Part shown: one piece after another, positions 1 through 7,982 of the stretch
Layout of the letters: every line of letters starts with the position of its first letter
Numbering within the stretch: position 1 is the first letter of the stretch
Assembly (NCBI RefSeq): GCF_900095135.1
Contig: NZ_LT605205.1
Span: forward strand, 2,046,001-2,110,000
DNA length: 64,000 nucleotides
Reading direction: 5' to 3'
From: Proteiniphilum saccharofermentans
Lineage (GTDB): Bacteria > Bacteroidota > Bacteroidia > Bacteroidales > Dysgonomonadaceae
The notes under the pieces: generated by a model
Told to the model about the DNA's origin: nothing
The model's database searches: none
Seen by the model: the letters and a program-made list of their open reading frames with translations, nothing else
Position numbers and translations under genes: made by a program

Positions 1-942
1 TTGAAGTAATAAAGCCGTGATGAAGGTTTTGCCAAGACCAACCACGTCTGCCAAGAAAACACCGTTGTAGGTTTCCAAAATCTTTTTTGCTTGAATGGCT
101 GCCTGATTTTGGTATTTCAATTTCATAAATCCATCTGGAAGAAATGGCTCGAATTCATCAGCCAAATTAATATCTTCTTCCAAATACTCGTAAATCAGTT
201 TTAGATATAGTTCGTAGGGTTTAATTTGGTCATTGAGCCAAGTCTTGTTTTGGATGGTATCAACAAAGTCTTCTGAAATGTCAACCGATTCTTTCCAAAG
301 GGCATTGAATTGGTCTTCAGCAAAAAGAACATCTCTTTTATTTCGCAACTCAACGTTAAATTCACGGTTTGCTATAAATCCTGATTCTGAAAAATTACTC
401 GAACCCGTAATTACAAATCCATAATCTCGGTCTTCGGGTTTGAATTTTCCGATGTAAACCTTTGCGTGAATGTTTTTTGAAGGATAGGCACGTATTTCAA
501 GTTTCTTTCCATTGCCGTTATATGCTTTGTCCATTGCAGGGTCTTGGCAATCGGCTTTCAGAAACTCAATAAACTTGCGTATTCCTATTTCAAGTCGGTT
601 GTCGTTTTCATCACTGTTTTCAATTTCTTCTTTTAAGTTTTGTTGGTAGCGTTTCTTGGTTCGTTGATGCGATTCAAAGTCAATTGTACCATTTTGTTGA
701 TGGTATTGCATCATATCATAAGAGTCTCTGTCAACACTTAGCCCAACAAGAATTCTGATTTTCTCAACGGGTTCAAGTGCATCATAGAGTTGATGAAAAC
801 CACTTGCTCTGAAATACCCAACCAACACGTCAAAAAGTTGCGTGTCTTTAAGCGTTGATTTGAACCTACTTAATAAAGTATGTCCTTCTTCATTGGTGAA
901 GAAAGTCAAGTCTGTTTGGTCTATTTTATTGTCTATAGTCAT
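1..942 (-). CDS. PLD-nuclease/SNF2-type helicase, N-terminal part
   Basis: The reading frame runs from an ATG at 942 without a stop to the left edge, giving 314 residues of a larger protein. Residues 150-190 carry a phospholipase-D-like half site (HAKVY at about 159, then GSSNFSESG at 180-188). Residues 298-306 (ADVVGLGKT) are the Walker A motif of an SNF2/superfamily 2 helicase, so the motor continues outside the window. PLD plus SNF2 proteins of this layout are usually about 1,000 residues and often sit beside restriction or other defence genes; that role is inferred here. The ATG lies two bases after the stop of the XRE regulator gene, so the two are almost certainly co-translated. The C-terminal helicase domain and any partner methyltransferase cannot be seen. 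Confidence 0.85.
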   Translation of the reverse strand, partial: MTIDNKIDQTDLTFFTNEEGHTLLSRFKSTLKDTQLFDVLVGYFRASGFHQLYDALEPVEKIRILVGLSVDRDSYDMMQYHQQNGTIDFESHQRTKKRYQQNLKEEIENSDENDNRLEIGIRKFIEFLKADCQDPAMDKAYNGNGKKLEIRAYPSKNIHAKVYIGKFKPEDRDYGFVITGSSNFSESGFIANREFNVELRNKRDVLFAEDQFNALWKESVDISEDFVDTIQNKTWLNDQIKPYELYLKLIYEYLEEDINLADEFEPFLPDGFMKLKYQNQAAIQAKKILETYNGVFLADVVGLGKTFITALLLQ

Positions 943-944
943 AT

Positions 945-1235
945 TTACTTGCGGCTTTTAATGGTGTTCAGCGTTTCTTCCAAGCCGCTTTTCAAAAATT
1001 TTAATTCTCCTAAGTCCGATAAGATAAATGCTTTGATAAATTCAATTTCTATTTCTTTCTCTTGCACTTGCAAAGTCTTAGCCAGTGTCGGCAGCATTTC
1101 TTTTGTCGCTGCACGTTCACTTCTTTCAATTTTGCTTAGAATGGAAGTGTCAATGTCGAGTTCGGCTGCAACTTTCCTTAATGGAAGTCCCAGTTGTTCT
1201 CGCCTGTTTCTCAAATATTCTCCAAAAGAATTCAT
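945..1235 (-). CDS. XRE-family HTH regulator
   Basis: A 96-residue protein whose residues 5-60 form a Cro/C1-type helix-turn-helix (LRNRREQLGLPLRKVAAELD followed by the TSILSKIERSER recognition region). The C-terminal 35 residues are a charged helical tail. It is the first gene of a two-gene unit with the PLD-helicase that starts three bases downstream. Small XRE proteins placed directly before restriction or helicase genes commonly act as timing or autoregulatory repressors; that role is inferred. The 230 bp upstream on the minus strand hold a palindromic attC-like element. Confidence 0.85.
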   Translation of the reverse strand: MNSFGEYLRNRREQLGLPLRKVAAELDIDTSILSKIERSERAATKEMLPTLAKTLQVQEKEIEIEFIKAFILSDLGELKFLKSGLEETLNTIKSRK

Positions 1236-1366
1236 CTTGTCGTATTTGTTTGGACTAATTCGTCAAAAGTACGATTTTTTTTTAAAGTTGTCGTCCGTGC
1301 GGTGGGGAAAATTACTCACGTTACTTCTATTATTTTATTGGTGTTCGTGAATCGCTTCGCTTATTT

Positions 1367-1441
1367 CAAGCTCTTTTGGTTTTGCGAAGGGTCGGCTTTG
1401 TGTGTCGGGCAAAACCAAATGTGCTTGAATGTGCGTTGGCT
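1367..1441 (-). other. Degenerate attC-like palindrome
   Basis: Two 19-base arms, CAAGCTCTTTTGGTTTTGC at 1367-1385 and GCAAAACCAAATGTGCTTG at 1409-1427, are inverted repeats matching at 16 of 19 positions. A GTTGGCT box at 1435-1441 (AGCCAAC on the minus strand) would be the R'' box, but no convincing R' box is seen near 1340-1360. It lies only about 17 bp from the complete palindrome at 1458-1588, leaving no room for a gene between them. Most likely a decayed cassette end. Confidence 0.55.
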
Positions 1442-1457
1442 GTCTTTTTACACTGAG

Positions 1458-1588
1458 CGATAACGGATGGCGGTATGGTTAGTTGCCGATTTCGAAGCTC
1501 TTTCCTATCAAGTTACAACTACTTTTGATACGGGCTGTGCCGCTCGAATACGCACTGCCCCGGCAATTAACTATACCGCGTGTTAGCG
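1458..1588 (-). other. attC-like recombination site 1
   Basis: A 131-bp imperfect palindrome. On the minus strand it starts with R'' CGCTAAC (1588-1582) and ends with R' GTTATCG (1464-1458). Inner arms gcggtatggttagttgccg (1470-1488) and cggcaattaactataccgc (1561-1579) pair at 17 of 19 positions, with both mismatches being G/A changes that allow G-T pairing on one strand. It resembles site 4 at 9423-9551 in arms and in part of its loop. It closes the cassette holding the CRP, oxidoreductase and DUF4405 genes. Size and layout match integron attC sites. Confidence 0.75.
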
Positions 1589-1619
1589 GCTGCCATTTTT
1601 TCCTACCAAAAATAATCAA

Positions 1620-2096
1620 TTATTCCATTATCAAATCAAATAATTTTTTGGGGTTTACTTTATTGTTAATCCAGATTTCTTCCATCGACGCCCCTTCTAT
1701 AAAGGAAATTCCGTTTGCTTCCAGCCTTTTGACAACTACAATAGAATCAACCTGTAATACTTTTAGAACATCCTCAATTGGAGCATTAGTTATTCTTTCA
1801 ATAAGGATGGTGTCAAATTTTGGACTCTTTTGTTGCTGAATGACTAATAAAATTGATATAACAGCAACAACTATTGTCGATAGAATAAAAACACGCTTTT
1901 TGAAATGAATTTTCAAGGCTTTCCAGTTGAGTATGACATGTAATACTGAAAACACGACAAAGAAAACACCCAGAATTTCATGTACAACCTCTGTATATCC
2001 ATCAAATATATGAAAAAACATTAGTAAACCTGAGAGGGCAACAGCTAGGAAAATTATAGTTATTAATGGGGTGATAAAACTTCTGCTCAACTTCAT
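1620..2096 (-). CDS. DUF4405-like membrane protein
   Basis: A 158-residue protein with three hydrophobic helices (about residues 8-28, 38-57 and 69-87) followed by a soluble C-terminal domain of about 70 residues. Helix 2 contains the HEILGVFF...LHVILNW pattern with two histidines, typical of DUF4405 proteins related to cytochrome b561-like heme-binding membrane domains. Heme binding is therefore possible but unproven. It starts 12 bp after the flavodoxin-fold oxidoreductase gene, suggesting a shared redox task. It is the last gene before attC-like site 1. Confidence 0.7.
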   Translation of the reverse strand: MKLSRSFITPLITIIFLAVALSGLLMFFHIFDGYTEVVHEILGVFFVVFSVLHVILNWKALKIHFKKRVFILSTIVVAVISILLVIQQQKSPKFDTILIERITNAPIEDVLKVLQVDSIVVVKRLEANGISFIEGASMEEIWINNKVNPKKLFDLIME

Positions 2097-2108
2097 AATA
2101 CATCTTAT

Positions 2109-2699
2109 TTAATTGAATGACGAAAATCGTGTTTCAAGGTTGCTAAGCCAATTTTTCCTTTTATCTTGACTTACAGATTTAACAGAAGTAAAACTAATCC
2201 ATTTCAGTCGCTTATATCCCATTGTCTTAAAAACGCTTCGTAACATCACTTTTCTAATCAAATTACCTATTAGTAAGGAATACATTATTTGGGGCTTATT
2301 CATTGTAGTGATAATTGTTACACTTCTCATTTTTTTTAAAAGTGGCACTAAGCCGAAGCCTCGGGGATGATGGTCATATACCACGCCAGGGAATAGTACA
2401 CGGTCTATAAAACCTTTGGTAGTTGCAGGCATAATATCCCACCAAATAGGAAAAATGAAAATTAAGTGGTCAGCTTTTTTTAAACGCTCGTTGTAATCAA
2501 TTACCTGTGGGTCGATGGGTTGATGTGCAACGAAAGCTTGTAAGTCGTATTGTGTCATTACGGGATTAAACCTGTCATTGTCAAGGTGCATAAGATCCAC
2601 TTCGTGACCAGCCTTTTGAAGTCCTTTTGTTACTGCGTTTAGGATTGCGTTGCAATAACTTCCCTCGTAGGGATGATTGAATACTATTACGGTTCTCAT
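2109..2699 (-). CDS. NAD(P)H-dependent oxidoreductase, flavodoxin-2 fold
   Basis: A 196-residue flavoprotein of the NQO1/KefF/MdaB family. The N-terminal VIVFNHPYEGSY segment is the FMN/FAD phosphate loop, and the IFIFPIWWDIMPATTKGFIDR segment at about residues 82-102 is the family signature for the flavin edge and dimer interface. Such enzymes reduce quinones or other electrophiles with NAD(P)H in the cytosol. It lies between a CRP-type regulator (76 bp upstream) and a DUF4405 membrane protein, a small redox unit that fits a stress-response cargo. The substrate cannot be deduced. Confidence 0.85.
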   Translation of the reverse strand: MRTVIVFNHPYEGSYCNAILNAVTKGLQKAGHEVDLMHLDNDRFNPVMTQYDLQAFVAHQPIDPQVIDYNERLKKADHLIFIFPIWWDIMPATTKGFIDRVLFPGVVYDHHPRGFGLVPLLKKMRSVTIITTMNKPQIMYSLLIGNLIRKVMLRSVFKTMGYKRLKWISFTSVKSVSQDKRKNWLSNLETRFSSFN

Positions 2700-2775
2700 C
2701 TTTTACTGTTTAAATTTAGTGCAAAGTTAAGAAGTTGTAAACCATTGAACGATAACAATTGTAAAGAAATGAGTT

Positions 2776-3318
2776 TTATTGTCTGTTTCGTATTCTGCTT
2801 AGTGAAACAGGTGTAATGCCTAAATAGGAAGCAATATAATGTTGCGGAACTCGCTGAATAATAAGAGGATGTTGTTTTATTAACTCTTCGTATCGTTTTT
2901 TTGGTTTGTTTTTTAGAAATGAATGTAAAAGTTGTTGAGATTGAAAAAGCCGTCTGAATAAGTGGTCTTCTAATTTCTTTCTTAATTCAGGGGAACTCTC
3001 CAAAATAATCTGAAAATCCTTTTGTGATAAAGTTTTTAAAATACAAGGTTCTAAACTTTCGATACTGTATAAACTCGGTTGATTTGTCCTAAAACTCTCA
3101 ATTGAAGAAACCCCGTCTCCTTCGAAGAAAAATTGAGTTGTAATTTCTTTACCGTCATTATTTATCCAAGTCCGCAAACAACCTTTTTCAATAAAAAACA
3201 TTGTTTTTGAGATTTGTCCTTCATGTAGAAGGATAGTCTTGGCTGGAATTTCCTGCTCTTTAAAGAAATGGTTGAATTCTTTCAATTCATTCAATATTAT
3301 AGTCGTCAATTTCTTCAT
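2776..3318 (-). CDS. Crp/Fnr-family transcriptional regulator
   Basis: A 180-residue regulator with an N-terminal cyclic-nucleotide-binding beta-barrel (about residues 10-115; FIEKGCLRTW and TTQFFFEGDGVSS are typical of the Bacteroidota group) and a C-terminal helix-turn-helix ending YIASYLGITPVSLSRIRNRQ. The C-terminus is short, as in many Bacteroidota members, which often lack the residues needed to bind cAMP. It is the first gene of the cassette, with the ATG 28 bp from the attC-like core at 3346, so it probably controls the oxidoreductase and DUF4405 genes after it. Confidence 0.87.
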   Translation of the reverse strand: MKKLTTIILNELKEFNHFFKEQEIPAKTILLHEGQISKTMFFIEKGCLRTWINNDGKEITTQFFFEGDGVSSIESFRTNQPSLYSIESLEPCILKTLSQKDFQIILESSPELRKKLEDHLFRRLFQSQQLLHSFLKNKPKKRYEELIKQHPLIIQRVPQHYIASYLGITPVSLSRIRNRQ

Positions 3319-3339
3319 CGCACGGTTCTTTATGGTTGC

Positions 3340-3467
3340 CGCAAACGAGTGGGCGCTTGGCGACAGGGCGGGGTTTCACAAATGTTCGCGCGGGCGCAAA
3401 ACTTTCAAATTCCGACAAAACTTTCTGCGGGCGTACACCCCGCCTTGCGCCAAACCGCTTGTTGTGC
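3340..3467 (-). other. attC-like recombination site 5
   Basis: A GC-rich 128-bp imperfect palindrome. On the minus strand R'' is GCACAAC (3467-3461) and R' is GTTTGCG (3346-3340). Inner arms around ggcgacagggcggggt (3359-3374) and acaccccgccttgcgcc (3435-3451) pair. The core that follows R' (GTTTGCGGC) is complementary at 8 of 9 positions to the R'' region of site 1 (GCCGCTAAC), as expected for the two ends of one cassette. Its boxes fit the consensus less well than those of sites 1-4. A 62-codon minus-strand ORF covering it is incidental. Confidence 0.6.
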
Positions 3468-3745
3468 GCTGGCATTTTGTTTATTGTTTGTTAATTTAAT
3501 CCTTCGGATAAGAACTTTTCATTCTATTTCAGATATTTGCTATGTTCGAATAAAGGAAATTCACCAGAAAATTTTATTTTTGCTAAAATTTTTAGTTGAA
3601 GCCCTTGATTTTAGATTGTAAATATGTCCATTTATATTGGGTATTTCCATAACAATACATTCTTCTACATAATTCAATATGTATTTATCATCAAACGATT
3701 GTGGTTTAATCGCAATATTGGAAAAATGTAATCAGTAACTTCGCA
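3468..3745. other. AT-rich gap, no gene seen
   Basis: 278 bp between attC-like site 5 and the left end of the IS21 element. It should hold the 3' part of the ParB/Srx-domain gene cut by the insertion. On the minus strand next to the IS there is only a 23-codon open stretch ending in TGA, and it does not continue the frame of the interrupted gene. I see no other coding signal, so this flank is probably decayed or partly deleted. Confidence 0.5.
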
Positions 3746-3856
3746 TGTACAATTTTCGGCAAGATTGAATGTACAGAAATTGGCAATATGCAATGTACAT
3801 AAAAAGGGTTAAAGAAGAGTCTTCATATATTTGTAATTCACGAAAATACAAACACT

Positions 3857-5333
3857 ATGAAGACTCAGATACATGACCTTAGAAAGGTACGTATGTGGTA
3901 CGAAGTTAAAGAACTTTCCAGTAATCCGGGCAATTCGGATAGTAAAATTGCAAAAAAGTTGGGTATTGATCGCAGAACAGTTTCCAGGTACAAGAAGATG
4001 AGTGAAGATGAGTTTCATGAGTTTTCAATGAAACAACGTGTATACGAACTTGTTTTGTCGCCATATTACCCGGACGTTCTTTCCTTATTGAGTATAGACA
4101 ATGGTTTGCCGGCGGCAGTGATAGAAGACCGGCTGAAGGAGAAATACGCCGACTTGCCGAAGGTGAACAGCAAGACTGTATACAACTTTGTCCAGCACGT
4201 GCGGCGTCAGGAGAAGATCCCTGTACCGGAGAAGATCCGCCAGACGGAAGCCCTGGAAGAGTTTGCATATGGCAGCCAGGCGCAGGTTGACTTCGGTACA
4301 GCACAGATGCGACGTTTGGACGGCAGTAGGCGCAGGGTTTATTTTTTTGCCCTTGTCCTGTCACGCAGTCGCTACAAATATGTGTTTTTCCAAACAACTC
4401 CCTTCACCGGGAAAACAGCCGTCCAGGCTCACGAGCAGGCCTTCAAGTATATAGAGGGTATCCCCGGGAAGCTTCTCTATGATCAGGACTCGGTGTTTCT
4501 GAAAAGTGAGAACCTTGGCGATTATCTCCTGGCTGATGATTTTCGTCGCTACAGGGATGAACGCGGTATCAGCGTTGAGTTCTGCCGCAAGGCCGATCCC
4601 CAGAGCAAAGGCCGGGTCGAGAACGTGGTAGGATACGTGAAAAACAACTTTCTTCGCGCGCGTACCTTTCACGATATAGATCGCCTCAACGAGGAAGTCC
4701 TGAGCTGGTTGGAGCGCAAGGCGAACGGCACCAAACATGCCACGACGAAGCGCCTGCCCCATGACGTGTGGTTGATTGAAAAGGAGCATCTCTCCTTTTT
4801 TCGCCCCTCACCGGCAATCCCCCGGGATGAGATTCCCACCTACACGGTGAGAAAAGATAACACAATCAGTTACAAGGGGAACTTCTACAGGGTCCCATAT
4901 GGCACCTATAACGGGAAGGGACCGGAGGTATTACTCAAGGTCAAGGATGGCACCCTTTCGCTTTCCAACCGGCAAGGCATCCTTCTGGCCGAGCACCCCG
5001 TCAGTCTTGAAAAAGGCAAGGTAAGAGGAGATACACAAGTATAAGCCCCGTTATCTGAGAGACAATCTGAAAATGATAAGGGAGGTGATGGGCGAATATG
5101 GTGAGGAGATCGTTGGCAGTGCACTTGATTACTGCCTCGACAATGGGCTCTACAACGCCCTTTACCTGAAAGAAGCCGCATCACATTACCGGGAGTTAAA
5201 ACGCCGGGAGAAGAAGCCCTTGCCTGTTGTAAGCGTGTTGCATGACGGTGTTCAAACAAGTCAGTATGACACGGATGCATACATCCCCGAGAGAAGCAAG
5301 ATAAACCGGTACGATCAAATCATGGAGCTATGA
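3857..5333 (+). pseudogene. istA: IS21 transposase IstA, frameshifted
   Basis: Two ORFs in different frames together encode a full IstA. The first (3857-5044) has an N-terminal helix-turn-helix (KIAKKLGIDRRTVSRY, about residues 35-50) and the DDE catalytic core: D in QAQVDFGTAQ, D in LLYDQDSVF and E in GRVENVVGYVK. It ends early at TAA 5042-5044. The second frame resumes at about 5037 (HKYKPRYLRDNLKMIREV) and runs to TGA 5331-5333, overlapping the istB start. One extra base near 5034-5038 explains the split. No slippery A6/A7 heptamer is present, so I favour an inactivating frameshift over programmed frameshifting; a sequencing error is also possible. Confidence 0.85.
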
Positions 5334-6082
5334 AGCAGATAGAAAACATGAAGCAATATGCCGGCATACTTCGTTTGGGATACCTGAGCAAAAACTTGCA
5401 GCCGATGCTTCACCAGGCGAGCATAGATACACCGGGATACGCGGACTTCCTGGAGAACATGCTTATAAAAGAGCTAGAGCAGCGACAGCTGAATGATTAC
5501 CGGCGCAGGACTAAACTGGCCCGTCTGCCACGTGCACACGAGCTTGACGAGTACGATTACAAGGCCTCGAGCAGCATCGGCATAAGGCAGATGACACAGC
5601 TCAGGGAGCTGCTCTGGGTCGATCAGCTATACAACCTGGTGCTGATGGGGCCAAGCGGTACGGGCAAAACATACCTGGCCGGGGGACTGGTCAATGATGC
5701 CATCAAGAAAGGTTATAGGGCCTATTTTACCACCATGGCTGACCTGATAGGCGTGCTCAACAGGAAAGAAATCATCTCATCGGCAATGAGCACCTACAAG
5801 CGATACACCAAGGCACACCTGATTGCCATAGATGACATCATGATGTTCCCGGTGCAAAAGAGTGAAGCGGTGGCTCTGTTCAATCTGATCAATCACCTGC
5901 ATGAGCAGTGCTCGATCATCATCACCACTAACAAGTCACCCAGCCAGTGGGCGGAGACACTGGATGATGAAGTGTTAGCCACAGCCATCCTGGATCGACT
6001 GCTATATCGTTGCGAGGTGATCAGGTTCGAGGGAAACGGTTACCGTATGGACAACCGGAAAACTTTCCTTGAGAAAGAATAA
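5330..6082 (+). CDS. istB: IS21 helper ATPase IstB
   Basis: A 250-residue AAA+ ATPase that assists IstA in target selection. The Walker A motif is GPSGTGKTYLA (about residues 105-115), Walker B is LIAIDDIMMF, and sensor 1 is SIIITTNKS. The start overlaps the istA stop as ATGA, typical of translational coupling in this family. The gene looks intact. With istA frameshifted, the element could move only if a functional IstA is supplied elsewhere. Confidence 0.93.
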   Translation: MKQIENMKQYAGILRLGYLSKNLQPMLHQASIDTPGYADFLENMLIKELEQRQLNDYRRRTKLARLPRAHELDEYDYKASSSIGIRQMTQLRELLWVDQLYNLVLMGPSGTGKTYLAGGLVNDAIKKGYRAYFTTMADLIGVLNRKEIISSAMSTYKRYTKAHLIAIDDIMMFPVQKSEAVALFNLINHLHEQCSIIITTNKSPSQWAETLDDEVLATAILDRLLYRCEVIRFEGNGYRMDNRKTFLEKE

Positions 6083-6163
6083 AAAAACAGTTGAATACAA
6101 TAAAAAAGAGATAGTTAATGTAATGTTAAACCTGTACATTGGATATTGCCAAAAGTTGTACAC

Positions 6164-6655
6164 TCAACATTGCCATTTTTTGTACATTGTAAATTTGCTA
6201 ATTACAAGCCAATTAACTTGATTATTTCCTTTTGCATGTTTTCTGTCAATATAACGATAACACTGGTCTTTATCTTCTGATACTAAGCAATCAAGTAAAA
6301 ATCCACTATCTATATTTACAACAGCTTTTTTTTCAATAAGAAATGAATGAAGTTTCTTATCAATATCTTGTACAATTTCAGGATTAACTAATAATTTATA
6401 TCCTGCCAGCCTTCTGTTACCCTCTAAAACGATTAACTTATCAGATGTATCCCAAACTACAACTTTCTCTAAATGTGGCAGGTCAATGTCATTTGCAATT
6501 TCTTCTATAAATTCTTTAATCTTGAAGTTTGGTTTGGATAGAAAGTATCTTATAAGTTCTTTCTCATCGGAATTATAATATTGGTCTGGAAACCGAGCAT
6601 TTTCATCCCAAAGGAATAATTTATCAATCGGTATCTTTTTTTCTACAAACTTCAT
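6164..6655 (-). pseudogene. ParB/Srx-domain protein truncated by IS21
   Basis: The open frame encodes 163 residues, but only about the first 156 (down to 6187) are original; the last seven (MYKKWQC) come from the IS end. The ParB/sulfiredoxin-like nucleotide-binding motif is clear at about residues 77-88 (VLEGNRRLAGYK), preceded by an IPIDKL...DENARFP entry segment typical of ParB N-terminal domains. Full-length proteins of this kind are usually longer and carry an extra C-terminal domain, which is lost here. ParB-fold proteins in mobile or defence islands can be DNA-binding proteins or nucleases; the role here is unknown. It begins 55 bp after the attC-like core at 6710-6716. Confidence 0.75.
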
Positions 6656-6709
6656 ATTAATTCTGTTTTTATATGTTCATTTTATAACGAGATGTTCCGA
6701 AAAAATTAC

Positions 6710-6841
6710 CGCCAACGGATGGAACTATATGCAGTTGGGGATTGCGGGTTGCTTTCCTGTCGAACCCCGATGCCGTTGTTGCGGGCTGCGAACTTTATTG
6801 TCCGCACCGAAACCCCAATTGACATATAGTTTTTGTTAGCG
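6710..6841 (-). other. attC-like recombination site 2
   Basis: A 132-bp imperfect palindrome with R'' CGCTAAC (6841-6835) and R' GTTGGCG (6716-6710) on the minus strand. Inner arms aactatatgcagttgggg (6723-6740) and ccccaattgacatatagtt (6813-6831) pair along their length, but one arm has an extra base. Unpaired extrahelical bases of this sort set strand choice in classical attC sites. The stop codon of the upstream UDG-fold gene lies inside the R'' box, so gene and site are tightly packed. Confidence 0.8.
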
Positions 6842-7624
6842 TTTCGTTGTTTTTTTCTTTATCCAAGCGTCATGTAAATTTCCCCATTTGTCAGTTGAAC
6901 TTCCCAACCTGTCTGCCTGTCTTGGATGACAAAGAGGAATTACATTATAAATTTTGTCGTTTATTTTAATCTCATGCTGTCCACCATAAGTATTTTCACT
7001 CTCACCAAATTGCGCTAATCTAGAAAAGCGATTGTCATAGAAACGCAGAAACCAATAAATAGGCAAATCTCCTAATAATATTAAGTTTTCGGCTTGCGAA
7101 GTTTCAAGTTCTTCTAATATCTCATCTCGTCTGGATTTAGAATTTAACTCCGATTTGTCAAAGTCTGGAATTGAAGCTTTAGAAAGTCCGTACTCACTTA
7201 TGATGCTGTCAGAATAGTGTTTGTTGATGGCATTTCGCTGATGTTCGTTAACTCTTGATTCAGGAAGCAAGTCGCATAGCCACGAAGTGTTTCTATCTAG
7301 TCCAAGCGGTTCTAAAAACAGATTGTCAAGTGCCCTACCTGATGGACCATTTAATCTTTTGTCTTTTGGAATTGTCAGTTGACCTAATTGCTCTGGAACC
7401 CATATTTTTGAAATAATTTCTTCAGCATAATTTCCTGTCCAAAATATTTCGGGTTCACTTGCTACTGCTAAAGCTGATACTTTTTGCTTACCGTCTTTGT
7501 CTAACCAACGGGCATGAACAGCACTGGCATAAACTCCCAAAACAAAAGCTTTTTTGGGAGTTTTGTCCTTTTGCTCAACTTTTTTGAGTTCTTGTCCAAA
7601 TGGGAAATTGTAAGTTTTATTCAT
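6836..7624 (-). CDS. Uracil-DNA-glycosylase-fold protein
   Basis: A 262-residue protein with the landmarks of the UDG superfamily: VLGVYASAVHARW at about residues 28-40 in the place of the catalytic-water loop, LNGPSGRALDNLFL at about 90, an acidic segment before LILLGDLPIYWFL at about 182-194, and VIPLCHPRQADRLG at about 228-241 matching the HPS DNA-intercalation motif. The match is remote, so base specificity cannot be stated and it could be a repair or a nucleic-acid-modification enzyme. It is the only gene of its cassette (6716-7652). The start ATG is 28 bp from the upstream core, and the stop is embedded in the downstream R'' box. Confidence 0.68.
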   Translation of the reverse strand: MNKTYNFPFGQELKKVEQKDKTPKKAFVLGVYASAVHARWLDKDGKQKVSALAVASEPEIFWTGNYAEEIISKIWVPEQLGQLTIPKDKRLNGPSGRALDNLFLEPLGLDRNTSWLCDLLPESRVNEHQRNAINKHYSDSIISEYGLSKASIPDFDKSELNSKSRRDEILEELETSQAENLILLGDLPIYWFLRFYDNRFSRLAQFGESENTYGGQHEIKINDKIYNVIPLCHPRQADRLGSSTDKWGNLHDAWIKKKTTKR

Positions 7625-7646
7625 GCTGTCGTCTTTTTACAATGAA

Positions 7647-7778
7647 CGCTAACGGTCTCGGCTAAGAAACGTAGGGCGTTTCAAAGCGATTTACTGTCCA
7701 CCGGAACCGTAGCTTGCTAAATGCATAAGCCCTTCGGAAACCCTTGTCTGCCCTATGTTTTCTTAGCCAATGTTGGCA
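7647..7778 (-). other. attC-like recombination site 3
   Basis: A 132-bp imperfect palindrome with R'' TGCCAAC (7778-7772) and R' GTTAGCG (7653-7647) on the minus strand. Arms ggctaagaaacgtagggc (7660-7677) and gccctatgttttcttagcc (7750-7768) pair with one extra base on one side. The ten bases opening the next cassette after R' are nearly the complement of that cassette's own R'' region at site 2 (AACGCTAAC shared). Confidence 0.82.
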
Positions 7779-7788
7779 GCAGTACTTT

Positions 7789-7977
7789 TTATTTTCCGCA
7801 ACAAGGGCAATTGTTATCACTTGTTGGTCCCAAACTCTTGCTTAGATTTTCAACCAAAGGCTTTCTACTTCCAAATTCTTCCTTTTCGAATTTTTCGATA
7901 AACTCTCTTACTTCCTTACGTTCAGAATATCCAAGCTCGGAATATCCCTTGATTACTTTAAATGTCTTTTTGTCCAT
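7789..7977 (-). CDS. Small protein with C-terminal CPCC motif
   Basis: A 62-residue, charged, helical protein ending NNCPCCGK, a likely metal-binding cysteine cluster. I do not recognise a named family. It follows the CxxC membrane protein gene by 5 bp, so it belongs to the same three-gene unit, and its stop lies 10 bp from the attC-like site. The start ATG at 7977 is supported by this tight spacing. It might be a partner or regulator of the membrane protein, which also ends in cysteine pairs; that is inference. Confidence 0.6.
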   Translation of the reverse strand: MDKKTFKVIKGYSELGYSERKEVREFIEKFEKEEFGSRKPLVENLSKSLGPTSDNNCPCCGK

Positions 7978-7982
7978 TTTGA

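Larger units (their letters stand above)
3746..6186 (+). mobile_element. IS21-family insertion sequence
   Basis: A 2,441-bp element with istA and istB overlapping by ATGA. The ends are related multi-part inverted repeats: TGTACA boxes at 3746, 3770 and 3794 on the left and at 6133, 6158 and 6181 on the right, each followed by a GGCAA-type core, as is typical for IS21 termini. The base composition is clearly GC-richer than the cassettes around it. It splits a ParB/Srx-domain gene whose last genuine base is about 6187. I find no convincing 4-8 bp target duplication (left flank ends cttcgca, right flank begins ttgtaaa), so one flank has probably changed since insertion. Confidence 0.93.

Noticed and set aside
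3287-3475. 62-codon minus-strand ORF upstream of the CRP gene
   Set aside because: It lies entirely on the attC-like palindrome of site 5 and overlaps the CRP start; the translation is Arg/Pro-rich with no family.
5022-5073. Programmed ribosomal frameshift in istA
   Set aside because: No slippery A-rich heptamer or stimulatory hairpin is visible at the frame change.
3739-6194. Target-site duplication of the IS21 element
   Set aside because: Flanks cttcgca and ttgtaaat do not share a 4-8 bp repeat.
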